From positions 3,534,001 through 3,598,000 of the forward strand of contig CM074763.1 in the NCBI GenBank assembly GCA_037355855.1: 64,000 nucleotides of DNA. Reading direction: 5' to 3'. The notes under the pieces are model-generated. The model saw only the letters and a program-made list of their open reading frames with translations. It did no database searches and was not told where the DNA came from. Shown in pieces: positions 10,393-21,411 of the stretch. The number at the start of each line of letters is the position of its first letter. The first letter of the stretch is position 1. Source of the stretch: Pseudo-nitzschia pungens. Lineage: Eukaryota > Bacillariophyta > Bacillariophyceae > Bacillariales > Bacillariaceae. The translations under genes and the position numbers were made by a program.

Positions 10393-10587
10393 TACCATAC
10401 CCCGGGTCTACTAGTGATTAAAATAGTAGTGATATGCAAATTGTGAGCTCTATCAGTTAGTCTATACGCTACATTTCTAAGAGCCCTTTGGCAATCAGCG
10501 ATTCTATCGGCTCGCCGATTGTTTTCTTTTATCCTTATCCTTAATCCAGTCCCGTGTGTACTCGTGACTGTATTCTGGTGCACGGCA
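10393..10587 (-). repeat. A1 5' LTR
   Basis: 195-bp LTR related to the A2 LTRs (187 and 181 bp). The outer end is ...gtgcacggca; the inner TG has mutated to TA. The 5 bp beyond it (ggaac, 10588-10592) would be the target duplication. The partner end lies left of the window, so this cannot be checked here. Confidence 0.88.
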
Positions 10588-11096
10588 GGAACCCACAATC
10601 CAACTCAGTGCTGGAAAGAATCCACCAGGTCCTGAAGGACTGCCTATTGTCCTTTAACCTGGAACAAAGAGATCTCCACGAGAAGGATCCCTTTGAGGAG
10701 TTCACCACCAAGGCAGCGTACGCCATCAGAAGTGCCATCCACACCACCCTGGGATATTCCCCAGCACAGTTGGTGTTTGGAAGGGACATGTTTATGCCCG
10801 TGAATTTCACAGTGGATTGGGAAGCAATCCAAGCAAGGAAACAAAAGAGTATCCACAAGAGCAACATCAGGGAGAATCGCAAGAGGATCCCCCATATCTA
10901 TAAGGAAGGAGACTATGTCACCCTGGAAAGGAAGGGCATTATTCCAAAACTATCCTTCCCACGGCAAGGACCTTACAAGGTACTCAAGGTCCACGACAAT
11001 GGAACTGTAACTATCGAAACTGCTCCCTTTGTAACCGACAGGGTTAACATTAGGAGAGTCCATCCCTATTATTGCAGGGATCCCATTAAACCATAA
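10588..11096 (+). pseudogene. A3 integrase C-terminal half, plus strand
   Basis: The C-terminal part of an A-family integrase, beginning in the catalytic NPQSNSVLERIHQ block and running to a normal stop (TAA at 11094). It matches A2 17289-17800 in inverted orientation. Its 5' part is missing because A1 is inserted at 10587/10588; the rest would lie beyond the left edge. A frame open from an ATG at 10554 begins inside A1's LTR and is an accident of the junction. Confidence 0.9.
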
Positions 11097-11114
11097 CAGT
11101 CCCGTGGAGGAGTA

Positions 11115-11303
11115 TGCCGTACACCAAAATACAGTCACGAGTACACACGGGACTGGATTAAGGATAAGGATAAAAACAATCGGCGAGCCGATAGAATCGC
11201 CGATCTGGAGAGCTCTTAGAACTGTAGCAGACAGACTAACCACTAGAGCTCACAATTTGCATATCACTACTATTCTAATCACTAGTAGACCCGGGGTATG
11301 GCA
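11115..11303 (+). repeat. A3 3' LTR
   Basis: 189-bp LTR with TG...CA ends, in plus orientation, directly after the polypurine tract gtggaggagta (11104-11114). It matches the reverse complement of A1's and A2's LTRs. Confidence 0.9.
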
Positions 11304-11645
11304 GTGCCTTTCAGCACAGCGCTGTCCCCTGCAAAACACCCAGCAGCTGCAACAAACAGCAAGCTACGCTTGCTGGCAAGAGTCCCCTCCATAGTCCTCC
11401 ATTTGTGCTCACCTCGTAGCCGTCGTAAAACCTAACTAATAACCCTCTCCTCCTTCCCTCCTCCTCGTAGTAACTGGACCCCCGGTGTTGCTGTAACAGC
11501 AGCAAAATACAGCAACACCGGGAGTCCAGTTACTCCTCGGAGTCGGATTGGTTTGGCACGTGTCTCTCCCTAAGTAGTGGAAAAATATGTGCCAAACCAA
11601 TACGTAGGATGGGTTATTACTTACAGTAATGCGGTGAACCTTACA
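11304..11645. repeat. Intergenic strip with two strong hairpins
   Basis: No gene is seen. Positions 11461-11494 and 11509-11542 form a 34-bp inverted repeat with a few mismatches around a 14-nt loop. A second inverted repeat pairs 11547-11559 (attggtttggcac) with 11589-11601, perfect over 13 bp. Both could be ends of small foldback elements; no target duplication was found. Confidence 0.7.
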
Positions 11646-11710
11646 TTATCGTCTAGTCGTGGCATTGCCCAAAATCGAAGCTATATCCTTTATCCTTTTT
11701 GCAAAAATTG

Positions 11711-11852
11711 TAACTTCTAAAGTATTAAACCAATAACCACAAGTAATGGCTCATTAGAAAGCTCTCACTCTCCTCTTTCCATAGGTATATGGTTTTATAT
11801 ACTTCAGAAGTGATCTAGTTGTTGCAAATACTCACTGAAGTATACATATGAA
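11711..11852 (+). repeat. Dispersed repeat R, copy 1
   Basis: About 140 bp that recurs at 55514-55655 in the same orientation with roughly 80-85% identity by eye, including a long stretch around gctctcactctcctctttcc. This copy lies between inverted motifs gcccaaaatcgaag (11667-11680) and cttcgattttgggc (11876-11889), suggesting a small MITE-like unit at the left end of P. Confidence 0.75.
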
Positions 11853-12223
11853 AACAGAGGAGTGTAAAAGGTACCTTCGATTTTGGGCATCGAGTTTCTA
11901 CGTATTTTTTGTACTAGGTTGACCCATTTGATTAAAAATAATTGGGTCATTGGCGCACCTCTATTGAGTGAGGTTTTTTTTCCTTTTTTTGGGAAAGAAC
12001 CGTCATCAACATGCTGTCTTCTCATCTTTCTCAAATCAGTATGTGTTCTCGTTACAGATCGATAGACAACGGTGTGTCTATGAATGTCAGATCCGATTGT
12101 GTCAAACAATCACCAAACACTTGTTATTTAGGTCAATAGTTGACAACAATCTTCAATAGTCAACCAATAAAATTGAGATAAGCAATCTGTTCATATCTTT
12201 CTTCACACTAATTCTGTGACAAC

Positions 12224-13522
12224 ATGACAGAAATGATCCGACATCGAATCTCTCTTTTGTTGGAGACTCGTTGTTGTTCGAATATGCTGTTTAATGTTAT
12301 TTCCCATAAAAAAAGGAATATGCCAATCTTAACACCAGAATTCAAAGTCGACGATCTCCATCCTGACCTAAAGAGGAAGGAAGAGGATGTATCCCCATTG
12401 TCGGCACCATCTGCCGAAACACCCCCTTGTCCGGAAGCATGGAAGCAACGTAACCCCGGGGCATTGCAATACAAGGCAAGAGCTGCCGGTGCCAAAACTG
12501 TTTTCAAAGCCAGGAAATTGTTTGACAGGGAGAGGATTAAGAACAGAATCAAAAGGAAGATCAAAAAGAAGAGGGCTATGACTATGAAGTGGTATTCGGC
12601 AATAAAAGCACGAAAAGTGGAGCGAGCTTTGGAATTTGTAGATCCAGGATACGGTTGGAAGGTGCAAGTCGTACGGGATGAGTCAGTCCCTCCACCACCT
12701 ATGCCACGAACGCCTCCTCTGACACCTTCGCCAGAGCTTCCTAGTGTCAATTCGGTCTTGATGAAAGGTGCTGAGTTATTGTATCAGAGATCAAAACTCA
12801 TGAAAGAGGCAAAAGCAAAGGCAAGGGCTCTTTTCGATACAAAAAATACCACTGAACAAAAACAAGAAGACTCTCAAAACGAACAAGAAGAAGACGACAA
12901 GAAACCTGCTGCAAAAAAGAGACCGACGAATAAAACCCAGAACAAAAAGACAAAGACAAACAAGAAATCGGTTAACAAATTGAAGAGTCGTGGTCTGTTT
13001 TACGATCCTCCTGAAGACGTTATTCTCGATGGAGCAGCAAGGTTTCTTTATAAAGAGGCAAAGAAAGAATCGAAACCTCTCTTCGTCGATTTATATAAAG
13101 AACACCCATCATTGGGACAACACGCAGAGAGACATTGTTTAGGCTGCGGATTGGGTACATGTCTTCAGAAGAGTTACATTGCAACTGCTGTAGCAATGGC
13201 CCGGAGTGCTATTTCCTCCGAACTAGGAAAGTTACAGGGCATGTCCTTTCGTGATAAGAAAAATTGGTTTGTTGGAATATATCACAAAGTCAAAGGATGG
13301 GATATTCATTCGACACCAATGCATTGCTCATGTGCTGTTAAATTTGCCTACAAGGAATGGGGTGGTGGGTGGAATAAGACAGCATTAGAGTTAGAACAAC
13401 AAGAAAGAAGGAACCAAATGATGGATCGTGGTATCGTTTACGATCCATTTAACTTCGTTGGAAGCGAATCGCCATCCACATATTCAAAGGAAGACAAACA
13501 GAAGGATATAAAAGAAGAATAG
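12224..13522 (+). CDS. Element P accessory protein, unrecognised, basic with Cys/His cluster
   Basis: 432-aa open frame that I do not recognise. Residues about 95-130 are strongly basic (KNRIKRKIKKKR). A proline-rich SVPPPPMPRTPPLTPSP segment follows near 153-170, then a long Lys/Glu/Gln low-complexity region (about 205-255), and a C-terminal part with conserved-looking cysteines and histidines: AERHCLGCGLGTC near 305 and STPMHCSC near 365. The start could also be a later ATG such as 12320. It runs toward the transposase, with the two 3' ends about 190 bp apart, inside the inverted ends of P, so it probably travels with that element. A DNA- or RNA-binding helper is a guess from charge and Cys/His content only. 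Confidence 0.65.
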   Translation: MTEMIRHRISLLLETRCCSNMLFNVISHKKRNMPILTPEFKVDDLHPDLKRKEEDVSPLSAPSAETPPCPEAWKQRNPGALQYKARAAGAKTVFKARKLFDRERIKNRIKRKIKKKRAMTMKWYSAIKARKVERALEFVDPGYGWKVQVVRDESVPPPPMPRTPPLTPSPELPSVNSVLMKGAELLYQRSKLMKEAKAKARALFDTKNTTEQKQEDSQNEQEEDDKKPAAKKRPTNKTQNKKTKTNKKSVNKLKSRGLFYDPPEDVILDGAARFLYKEAKKESKPLFVDLYKEHPSLGQHAERHCLGCGLGTCLQKSYIATAVAMARSAISSELGKLQGMSFRDKKNWFVGIYHKVKGWDIHSTPMHCSCAVKFAYKEWGGGWNKTALELEQQERRNQMMDRGIVYDPFNFVGSESPSTYSKEDKQKDIKEE

Positions 13523-13549
13523 AAACGAATAACGGCTAATTTACACTTC

Positions 13550-14260
13550 TTGAATTATATCTTCGGTCGACAACTGATACGTTGATTCTTGTGTCTGGAA
13601 TATATTGCTTTCATCATCGTCATCTTCTTCTTCGTCTTTCTCTTCTCCTTCGACTTCATTGTCGTCTTTCTGTTTCGCCAATCGTTTACTTAATCTAGTT
13701 GGAATACTATCACCTCATTCAGTCGATTTTGATGTTTCTTTCTTTTCTATGTCGTCTTTTTTTATTGTTTGACTGATCATCTCCATTCGTTCTTCATATT
13801 CTATTTCCTGTTTCAGAACATCTTCTCTGTTTAGCAAATGGTAAACATATTTTCGATTCGTAATAAGAGATTCTTCTGTTATGCTTCCTGTCCATTTCTT
13901 GTTATCAGTTCTTACTTTTGTATAATCCTTTCTACCCAAACCAAAGTATGCCAGATCATGATATTGGTGGAAACACCACATTGGTCTCTGTCGTTTTGAA
14001 TCTGGTTTCGACGTAGTACTACAAAGAGCTATTGGTTTACCATCGTCATCCGTACACCTACCACATTGAGTATGACATTTTCTTCCACACATATAACACA
14101 CTCTCCCACTCTTATTTGTTGCCATCTTGTCAAGGTAATGATATTTCAAACTAACATGCTCTAAACAAAGCCTCCCGGATTTCACCGCTTTTCGTAATAT
14201 CGGGTATGGGATATAATTGAGTATAGTTCCGGGGGAAACATGAAATGGAAGCGACTTCAT
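13550..14260 (-). pseudogene. piggyBac-like transposase C-terminus: Cys-rich domain and acidic tail
   Basis: In the same frame as the piece at 14261-14893, after a TGA at 14261-14263. It encodes the C-terminal cysteine-rich domain typical of piggyBac transposases (CYMCGRKCH, CGRC, then MWCFHQYHD near residues 55-105). After another TGA at 13715-13717 the same frame stays open for about 55 codons of strongly acidic sequence (Asp/Glu run) to a TAA near 13550. The domain recognises transposon ends in characterised piggyBac proteins. Two lone TGA codons in otherwise coherent sequence look like decay. Confidence 0.75.
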
Positions 14261-14893
14261 TCAATCCACCCGGATTCTTTTTGGCAACCGATCACTGCTG
14301 TTGGTGTTATTACTGTTAACACTGGTGTCTTCGTTCCTATACTTCTTTGCCATTTGTGTTGCTTTCCTCAACAACATGTCGCCGGGATAATTGTTCTCCA
14401 AAGCGTTGTAATTTAACATTTGCGTCGCTAGCTTCGATTGGAATTGGTGAGCGCTTAATATATTTTTCTTCTTCCAATCAGGATCTAATTCCCCTTCACA
14501 ACATTCTTTATACATATCATACGCAGCTGCGATAGCCAACGCTTTGGCGTGATTGATTGCTGCGTGGTAGTATTTCCATGACCTATAAGATAGATCTGCT
14601 CTTGCGATCATTCCGTCCGTTTGATCTAGTTTCCCGTAAGTATGAAGGTAGAGCTCTCTACTTTCATTCATTTCTATACACCACAATCTTTTATTGTTCC
14701 CTCTCCCTCGTTCTTTTAACTGGACATAACATCCTGACGATCGAACGGAATTAACTGATCCGATGTTGGCAGAACCAGTGCTTTGGAAACTACAATGGAC
14801 TCGAGTGTAAGGAAGTGATGATCCTTGTTCTTCGATTGTATCTATTATCTCTTTTTCCTTTTTTTTTGACCACACTTCTTTTTGGTTGATCTT
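14261..14893 (-). pseudogene. piggyBac-like transposase, third catalytic Asp region
   Basis: Contains the GRGNNKRLWCIEMN, LHTYGKLDQTDGMI and RSWKYYHAAINHA blocks characteristic of the end of the piggyBac DDE fold; the Asp of KLDQTD or its neighbour is the expected third catalytic residue. The frame is open upstream only to about 14893, so no natural start lies nearby: it is the continuation of 14983-16857 across a gap of about 100 bp. That gap holds a tandem direct repeat of about 22 bp (14908-14952) and could be an intron or a mutated stretch. Confidence 0.8.
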
Positions 14894-14982
14894 TTAGTCA
14901 ATTGAGGTGTTATTATCTTGGGATAAGCCGGTGTTATTATCTTGGGATAAGCTTCGATCGTAGGATATTTTGGTAAATTAAT

Positions 14983-16857
14983 TCAACTTTCTTGTGTATC
15001 GGCGTTTGTATTTGTCAGGGAGATATGTGGTACTGTTGTTAAAGGAAATTGAAGTTTTAGCGTTCCAGGTTTTTTCTTGTCCTCTGAGTATTTGTTTACA
15101 TTCGAACCACAACACTTTACCAATGTAATAGGATTCGAAAGTTGAGCAACCCTAGCCTTACGTTTCTTATTGACTGGAGGGTTATCCTTGTGTAAATATT
15201 GAGAAGGTACACCCTTTGGCAGGAAACATCTAGAAACAGTTCCAATCATAGAATAACCTCTCTCACCCATCCAGTCGAGGATTGCATCACCATTGAAGAA
15301 GTTGTCAACAATCAAATGTGGTGGTTCAGTCCATAATTTACCCGGTCCGATATTAGGTGATACACCTTTCCCATATAGTTCGTAAACTTCCGATTGACCT
15401 CTTCTGGTAAATCCACCGGCTAATTTATAATCCTGTGTTCTGTGCAAATAAACTCTAGGACGTACTCTGTAACAATCCATCAGGATAACTGTTTGTCCAC
15501 CACGACTAACCCTTTTACCCTTAGTATAATAAACTGAAGGACCTCCAAATCCACCATAAGGCCAAGTTGATTCATCTATCATAACGTCCAAGTCTGCTCT
15601 TCCGGTGATGTAATTGGTGTTATGACAGAGGACCTTGTAGATGTAATCAAACTTGTTACAAACGTTGAAAGGTATCCTATACTTCTCTTCAAAATTGTTA
15701 GATACTTTCAAATTGTCTTTAATCTCCTTCCATCTCCATTGTTTCATGGTGTTATAAATCGATAAATTAAACATACAGTCCTCTGGGTCCCATCTGTTGT
15801 TGATGTCGCGACTTGCTCCTCCACCACAAGCACCATGCATGAATAAACAACCATCGAACTTTACCATCTCTTCGTGAGTTATTCTCCTTATCTGGTGCCC
15901 ATATCCGTCATTCTTCCGACTAGAATAAATGTGACTGAACCAAGTTATATTTGGATAATAAGACATTCGATCGTCACCATCGATACCAGACTTATCGCAA
16001 TAATGTAATGGCATCAGTAGCTGATAAAAGAAGAGTGCGTCGTCTGATTGTATCCTGTTTGCCGTTAGCCCGTGGTTTTTTAGCTTCTCTTTATCTAAAC
16101 ACCCTCGTCTACTTTTTGGGAATAATGAATGTTCAGTGAAAGACCTATACTTATCTGTTGCCTTATCTGCTTTCCACTCATTGTAATAGAAAGTCCATCC
16201 ACTCGCTTCGTGATATTGTACCGGACCAATGTTGACACCGTCTGGTACTCTCTTATCACGGAAAGGGATACAACCACTTGGCATACAGTGATGTATATAT
16301 TTACCACCTTTGAATTTTGGTTCGAAGTAGTATCTATGCCAAGATCCAGGGTTGTCAACTGATTCAAAAGAAGGTTCATCATCTTTTTTTGGAGGGGGTA
16401 CATAGTCTGTCGGAACTTTAGGATAATCGATATTATCGATCACTGGTACACCTGATTTGATAGCGTAAATTTGTGAATCGAAGAGTGAATTCTGTTGTTC
16501 TGTTCCTTCTATTTCTGACCTTTCCATGTCCATTATTTCCAAAACATCAAATTGTTTAGCTGTGTCACCGTCCTCGTCACTTTCTCCACCATCTCCGATA
16601 TTGTTGTTATCGAACGTTTGTTCATCCGTTCGAATTATTTCCATACGTATTTTAGGGTTTACATCACCAATAGATTTTTCAGAACTCGTAGCTACGTGAT
16701 CAGTTTCGTTCTCTTCTTGTGTTTGAAAAAGTGTAGTACTATCGTTTGTGTCTTGGGTAACAGTCTGAGTAATTATACTGACATCATAGTGCGTCATGTT
16801 ACGGCAAAGTCTAACGACAGGGATGGGAGAGGATACGTTGTCGTCGTCGGTATTCAT
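14983..16857 (-). pseudogene. piggyBac-like transposase N-terminal and DDE core (DDE_Tnp_1_7)
   Basis: 624-codon frame starting MNTDDDNVSSP. An acidic N-terminal region (to about 135) precedes the DDE core. MIDESTW (about residue 430) carries the first catalytic Asp and LIVDNFFNG (about 515) the second; both sit in the typical piggyBac context with GGQTVILMDCYR and RGYSMIGTVSR. The third Asp is in the next piece (14261-14893), so the triad is split and this ORF alone is inactive. Its promoter side (16858-17083) has no gene and was split by insertion of A2. Confidence 0.88.
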
Positions 16858-17083
16858 GATTGTCGTGTCGATATTGATTCTTTCAGGTTGATTGTTGTGT
16901 TACAAAGAAATGGAAAATCGAACGCTTGTTAGAATATCAACAAACTCAACAAACAGTCTTACTATTGTCTTGACAAGATTTCTGATGATCCAATAACAAT
17001 AAAATTGTCATCGGACCAGTTGTTCCTGACACCACACTCTATGCTTTTCCATATGTGTTCGGTACATTTTAGATTGTGGAAAC

Positions 17084-17270
17084 TGCCATACCCCGGGTCT
17101 ACTAGTGATTAGAATAGTAGTGATATGCAAATTGTGAGCTCTATTGGTTAGTCTATTTGCTACAGTTCTAAGAGCCCTCTGAATCGGCGATTCTGTCGAC
17201 TTGCTGATTATTTTTATCCTTATCCTGAATCCAGTCCCAAACGGGCTCGTGACTGTTCTGGTGCACGGCA
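17084..17270 (-). repeat. A2 3' LTR
   Basis: 187 bp, TG...CA. Compared with the right LTR it shows two substitutions and one 6-bp indel, so A2 is older than B. Confidence 0.93.
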
Positions 17271-17288
17271 TACTCCTCCATGGGACTG

Positions 17289-18833
17289 TTACGATTTAAT
17301 GGGATCCCTGCAATAATAGGGATGGACTCTCCTAATGTTAACCCTGCCGGTTACAAAGGGAGCAGTTTCAATAGTTACAGTTCCATTGTCATGGGCCTTG
17401 AGCACCTTGTAAGGTCCTTGTCGTGGGAAGGATAGTTTCGGAATAATGCCCTTCCTTTCCAAGGTGACATAATCTCCTTCCTTATAAACATGGGGAATCC
17501 TCTTCCGGTTCTCCCTGATGTTACTCTTGTGGATACTCTTTTGTTTCCTGGCTTGGATCGCTTCCCAATCCGCTGGGAAATTCACAGGCATAAACATGTC
17601 CCTTCCAAACACCAACTGTGCCGGGGAGTATCCCAGGGTGGTGTGGATGGCACTGCGGATCGCATATGCTGCCTTGGTAGTGAACTCCTCAAAAGGATCC
17701 TTCTCGTGGAGGTCCCTTTGTTCCAGGTTAAAGGACAATAGGCAGTCCTTCAGGACCTGGTGGATTCTTTCCAACACTGAGTTGGATTGTGGGTTCCAAG
17801 CGCCACTGGGCTTTCTTTTCATCCCCATGTTATCACAGAGCTCCTGGAACTCTGCTTTGAACTCACTCCCGCCATCAAAGCCAATTTCCTTTGGGCGCGG
17901 ATATCTTGCTAGCCAAGTACTGTCCAACAATCATTGAGTCTCTGCTGCATTTGGGGAGTCCTTCAGGTGAGCCAGTTCAAACCATCCAGTCACTGGGTCC
18001 ACCATGGTGAGAACATGGATATGGTAATCGCTACCATTTTTGTTGTGGACAGTTGCAGGTCCCCAGAGGTCCACATTGACCCTCTGCCATTTGGTAACCT
18101 CAACTGCCTTCTCCAGTAATAGGCCATACTTCTTCCGGCCACTTTTCTTAAACATCTGGCATGTGTGACAGTGTTTGCAGAGGTCCTGGACGTCCTTCCG
18201 GAGGCCTTTCCAGGTGAACACTGAGCGAATGCTCTGTTCCATTCTCTTTTCTCCGGGATGGACCAGCATGCTGTGGTACCATTCCATAACTCTGTCTTTG
18301 AGTTTGTCCGGGATCAGAATCTTCCCTTCCTTGTGGATTAGACTATGGCCTTCCACATTTTTAGTGGTTAACCGGTTGTCTTTTTCCAGAGCACTCGTGA
18401 TCTTTGTGTCCTTTTGTTGGTAGAACTGGATCATATCCGGGGCAAGTGGGAATGCACTATTGCCCTGGAATTCTTCCGGCGCTTCTGCTCCAAGTGGGAA
18501 TAGGAGTTGCCGGAGGTGCTCTTCCTCATCCGCGTAGGTGAGGGGCTTATGTAGCCATTCCACTGTGTCTGCTGGATCATCCGTGATATCCAGGCGTGAC
18601 AGCGCATCGGCTGCGTCATTGTCTTTGCCAGCAACATGCTTGACTACCGGGTGGAACTCCTCCATGAGAAGGCGCCACCGGACCATCCTTTGGGTGGGCA
18701 TCTGCTGATACAGTAGGTTAAGGTGGTCTGTGTGAATGATCACTTCTTGTCCTTGTAGGATTCCTTCAAACGCTTTGAGCCCTTCTACTATTCCGAGGAG
18801 TTCTTTTTCTCCTACAGTGTAATTGAGCTGCAA
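17289..18833 (-). pseudogene. A2 pol, 3' part: RNase H and integrase, one in-frame TGA
   Basis: Carries the RNase H C-half (HTDHLNLLYQQ, AGKDNDAADALSRL), integrase zinc finger (HSMLVHPGEKRM then CKHCHTCQ), catalytic Asp in VDLWGP and FDGGSEF, and the Glu in NPQSNSVLERIHQ, then a basic C-terminal domain. One TGA near 17933 splits it after NAAETQ, but both halves stay in frame 5' to 3'. It integrates element cDNA in the family; this copy cannot make a full enzyme. Confidence 0.9.
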
Positions 18834-18875
18834 TGAGTTCAGTTTCCTTGTGTAGAATCCGAGGGGCTTGCCATC

Positions 18876-20336
18876 TTAGCATACAGTTGCTCCCAGCTGT
18901 CGGTCACTGGTGTCTGAGTAGAGATGAAATGGTTTTGTAAAGTCTGGGAATGCGAGCTTTGCTTCTTCTGCAAGCATCCGTTTCGCCTCCATGAAAGCTT
19001 TCTGCTCTGCTGGACCCCAGTACCAGTTCAGTTTGCCCTTCTTCCCTGCAAGTTTATTGAGGGGGGCTAGGATGTGGGAGTGTCGCTTCCACATATCCCT
19101 GTAGAAGTTCACCATCCCAAGGAACATCTTGAGTTGCTTGATGTTCTTGGGGGCTTCCAGGCGCTTCATCGCCTCCAGCTTCTTTGGCTGGGGCTGGATG
19201 CCCTCTGTTGTTAATAGAAATCCTAGATACTCCACTTCTTTCTGGATGAAGAAGGATTTCCGTAGGTTGGCCCGAAAGCCAGCATCATCGAGTCTTTGTA
19301 GGACCGTATTGATTTTGCTGAGGTGATCCTGTTCAGATTCTCCTTCTCTCTGGATGATTAGGATGTCATCAATATAGACCAGGACATAGTCCAGGTCGCC
19401 GAGTAGGTTCATCATGACTGATTGGAATATGTCAGGAGTGCATGCAATTCCCATTGCCAATCTCTTGTAGGCATATTTTCCCCATGGCAAAATGGTAGAG
19501 CAAATCTTTTGGCTCTCCTTGCAAATGGGAATGGTATAATATCCTTGGGACAAGTCCAGTGCCGTGGCTGAGTTGAACTTTTGCAGTCTTTGGATTGTCT
19601 CCCCTATTCGTGGTAGTGGGAATGGTTTTCGTTGGATGGCTGCGTTCATCTTCCGAAAGTCGGTTAGCACGCGAATGTCCCCTGTCTTTTTGGGTTGACA
19701 GAAGGTAGGGGACGCCCACGGTGAGTCATCATCGTGGGGGAGTTTTTCCAGGACTCCAATATCACAGAGCCTGGTGATCTCCTTTCGTAGTGCTTGTTCA
19801 AAGGCATGGGGCACAGAATAGTACCTCTGCCAGACCGGTTTGACCCCTGGTTGGAGTTCAATGGACACCGGTTCTATATTTTTGAGCAGACCCAATCCTC
19901 CTCCGAAGAGTGTTGGGAATTTCTTCAGTGTTTTCTTCAGGGCTTCCTTGGACGCATCTGTAATCTCCAGGTCATTGACCATAGCGTCTATATCCACTTT
20001 GGAGTAGTCGGCGTCCAGAATTTTGGATTGCCTTTCCTCCTCTTGTTGGAGGATTGGACTTTGTGTGTTGGAAAAGAATACTGCCTCACATTTGTCTGGG
20101 TTAGAGAGCTCCCCCATTCCCTTCATGGGGATGGAGTCGCCCTGCCACTCAATTGTGCGGGAACTGTATTTTATATCCAGTCCGAGTTGCGCCATCAGGT
20201 CCAATCCTATGATCATGTCAAAGGGCACCTCCTCATGATGATGGTATTCATCCACTTGGAAGGTCCATTTGATGGTCTTGGAGTTTGAAAATTCTATCAG
20301 CCTTAGTCCCACTGAAGCCGCAGACTTGGTTCGGAA
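18876..20336 (-). pseudogene. A2 pol, middle: protease C-half, RT, start of RNase H
   Basis: Uninterrupted frame from the D-type insertion at 20341 to a TAA near 18876. It includes the protease block DMIIGLDLMAQLGL, full RT fingers and palm (LTDFRKMNAAI, ALDLSQGYYTIPI, RLAMGIACTPD, VYIDDILII) and the RNase H start HLYSDTSDRQLGATVC. Nearly identical in plan to A1 1-1550 plus 7295-8050. Confidence 0.92.
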
Positions 20337-20341
20337 CTTGC

Positions 20342-21198
20342 TGTTACGGGCTGACGTAGGTACCCTACGAGAGGCTCTAAATGATTATTGAATCCCGCAT
20401 ATATTCCAATATGTATGATATTCATGTACATATACTGAATATTCAACGTACAAGAATACACATACAATCCAATACTAATTGGATATTCAAATTAACACAA
20501 ATAAGCTCCACTACCCCGAGAGGTACATCACAGTTGGGGGAGGAAAAGAATTTTGTTCGACTCGTTTTGCTATTTTTAGCATGTCATTATGAACCGTCGC
20601 CAAAGAACAAGAAACAAATCCTCGATCCTTCAGTTTCAAAGAATCTTCTTCAATCCCACTTCGATCTACAGTACCATATATCTTTCGAAATATTTCAAAC
20701 GGCATATATCATCTTCAACCGGTTCTCCGAACAAGCATATCTCTTTTCATCGGTACTACTCAACTCCGAACCTATTGTATTGAACTACATGCAAACTTCA
20801 CCTAATCATTGGGGAACTATGTTACGGGCTGACGTAGGTACCCTACGAGAGGCTCTAAATGATTATTGAATCCCTCATATATTCCAATATGTATGATATT
20901 CATGTACATATACTGAATATTCAACGTACAAGAATACACATACAATCCAATACTAATTGGATATTCAAATTAACACAAATATCAAGATAAACAAAGATTC
21001 CCGTGACTCGACAATTATTGATATTATGCCCGACAAACAATAATATCATTGTTCGATCATTCATTCCATAATCAAGGAATCATTCCCATCTCGTAAAGTA
21101 TTCAACCATTCTCTTTTATAACACAATTTATTAACCTTTCATCTTTAAAATACCTCTATCCCGTATTACTCCATCTAATTCTACCTTAGACCGTAACA
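20342..21198 (+). mobile_element. D-type LTR retrotransposon remnant inserted in A2 protease
   Basis: 857-bp insertion with exact target duplication cttgc (20337-20341 and 21199-21203). It consists of the first about 160 bp of an LTR (20342-20500), 319 bp of other sequence (20501-20819) and a complete 379-bp LTR (20820-21198, TG...CA). The LTR copies are almost identical over the shared part. The LTR resembles that of element D at 63432-63718. The last bases before the complete LTR (taatcattggggaacta) resemble the polypurine strip of B, so the middle is probably the 3' end of the interior left after a deletion that also removed most of the 5' LTR. I recognise no gene in it. Confidence 0.85.
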
Positions 21199-21203
21199 CT
21201 TGC

Positions 21204-21411
21204 CTCTGTACGTGTTGTAGGTGACAGATCTTTGGTCTCGGTTCGTTAGTTGACTTCGGTCGACAAATTGCCTTAATACGATGGATTTGGAGCAACCAGA
21301 GTCTAATAGGCCCCGGAGCATCCTCCCCCTTCCCTTGTGGTCCAATACCTCCACACAGACGTCTGCAAACCGGTTGATTATGCGGGGTCCAGTGTGGATG
21401 GTATCAGCCAT
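21204..21411 (-). pseudogene. A2 pol 5' end: protease active site
   Basis: Begins at ATG 21411, immediately after the gag TGA and in frame with it, and carries the protease active site LLDSGCS. It runs into the D-type insertion. Confidence 0.9.

Noticed and set aside
10554..10589. N-terminal extension of the A3 integrase frame
   Set aside because: These codons lie in the A1 LTR; the fusion is created by the insertion junction.
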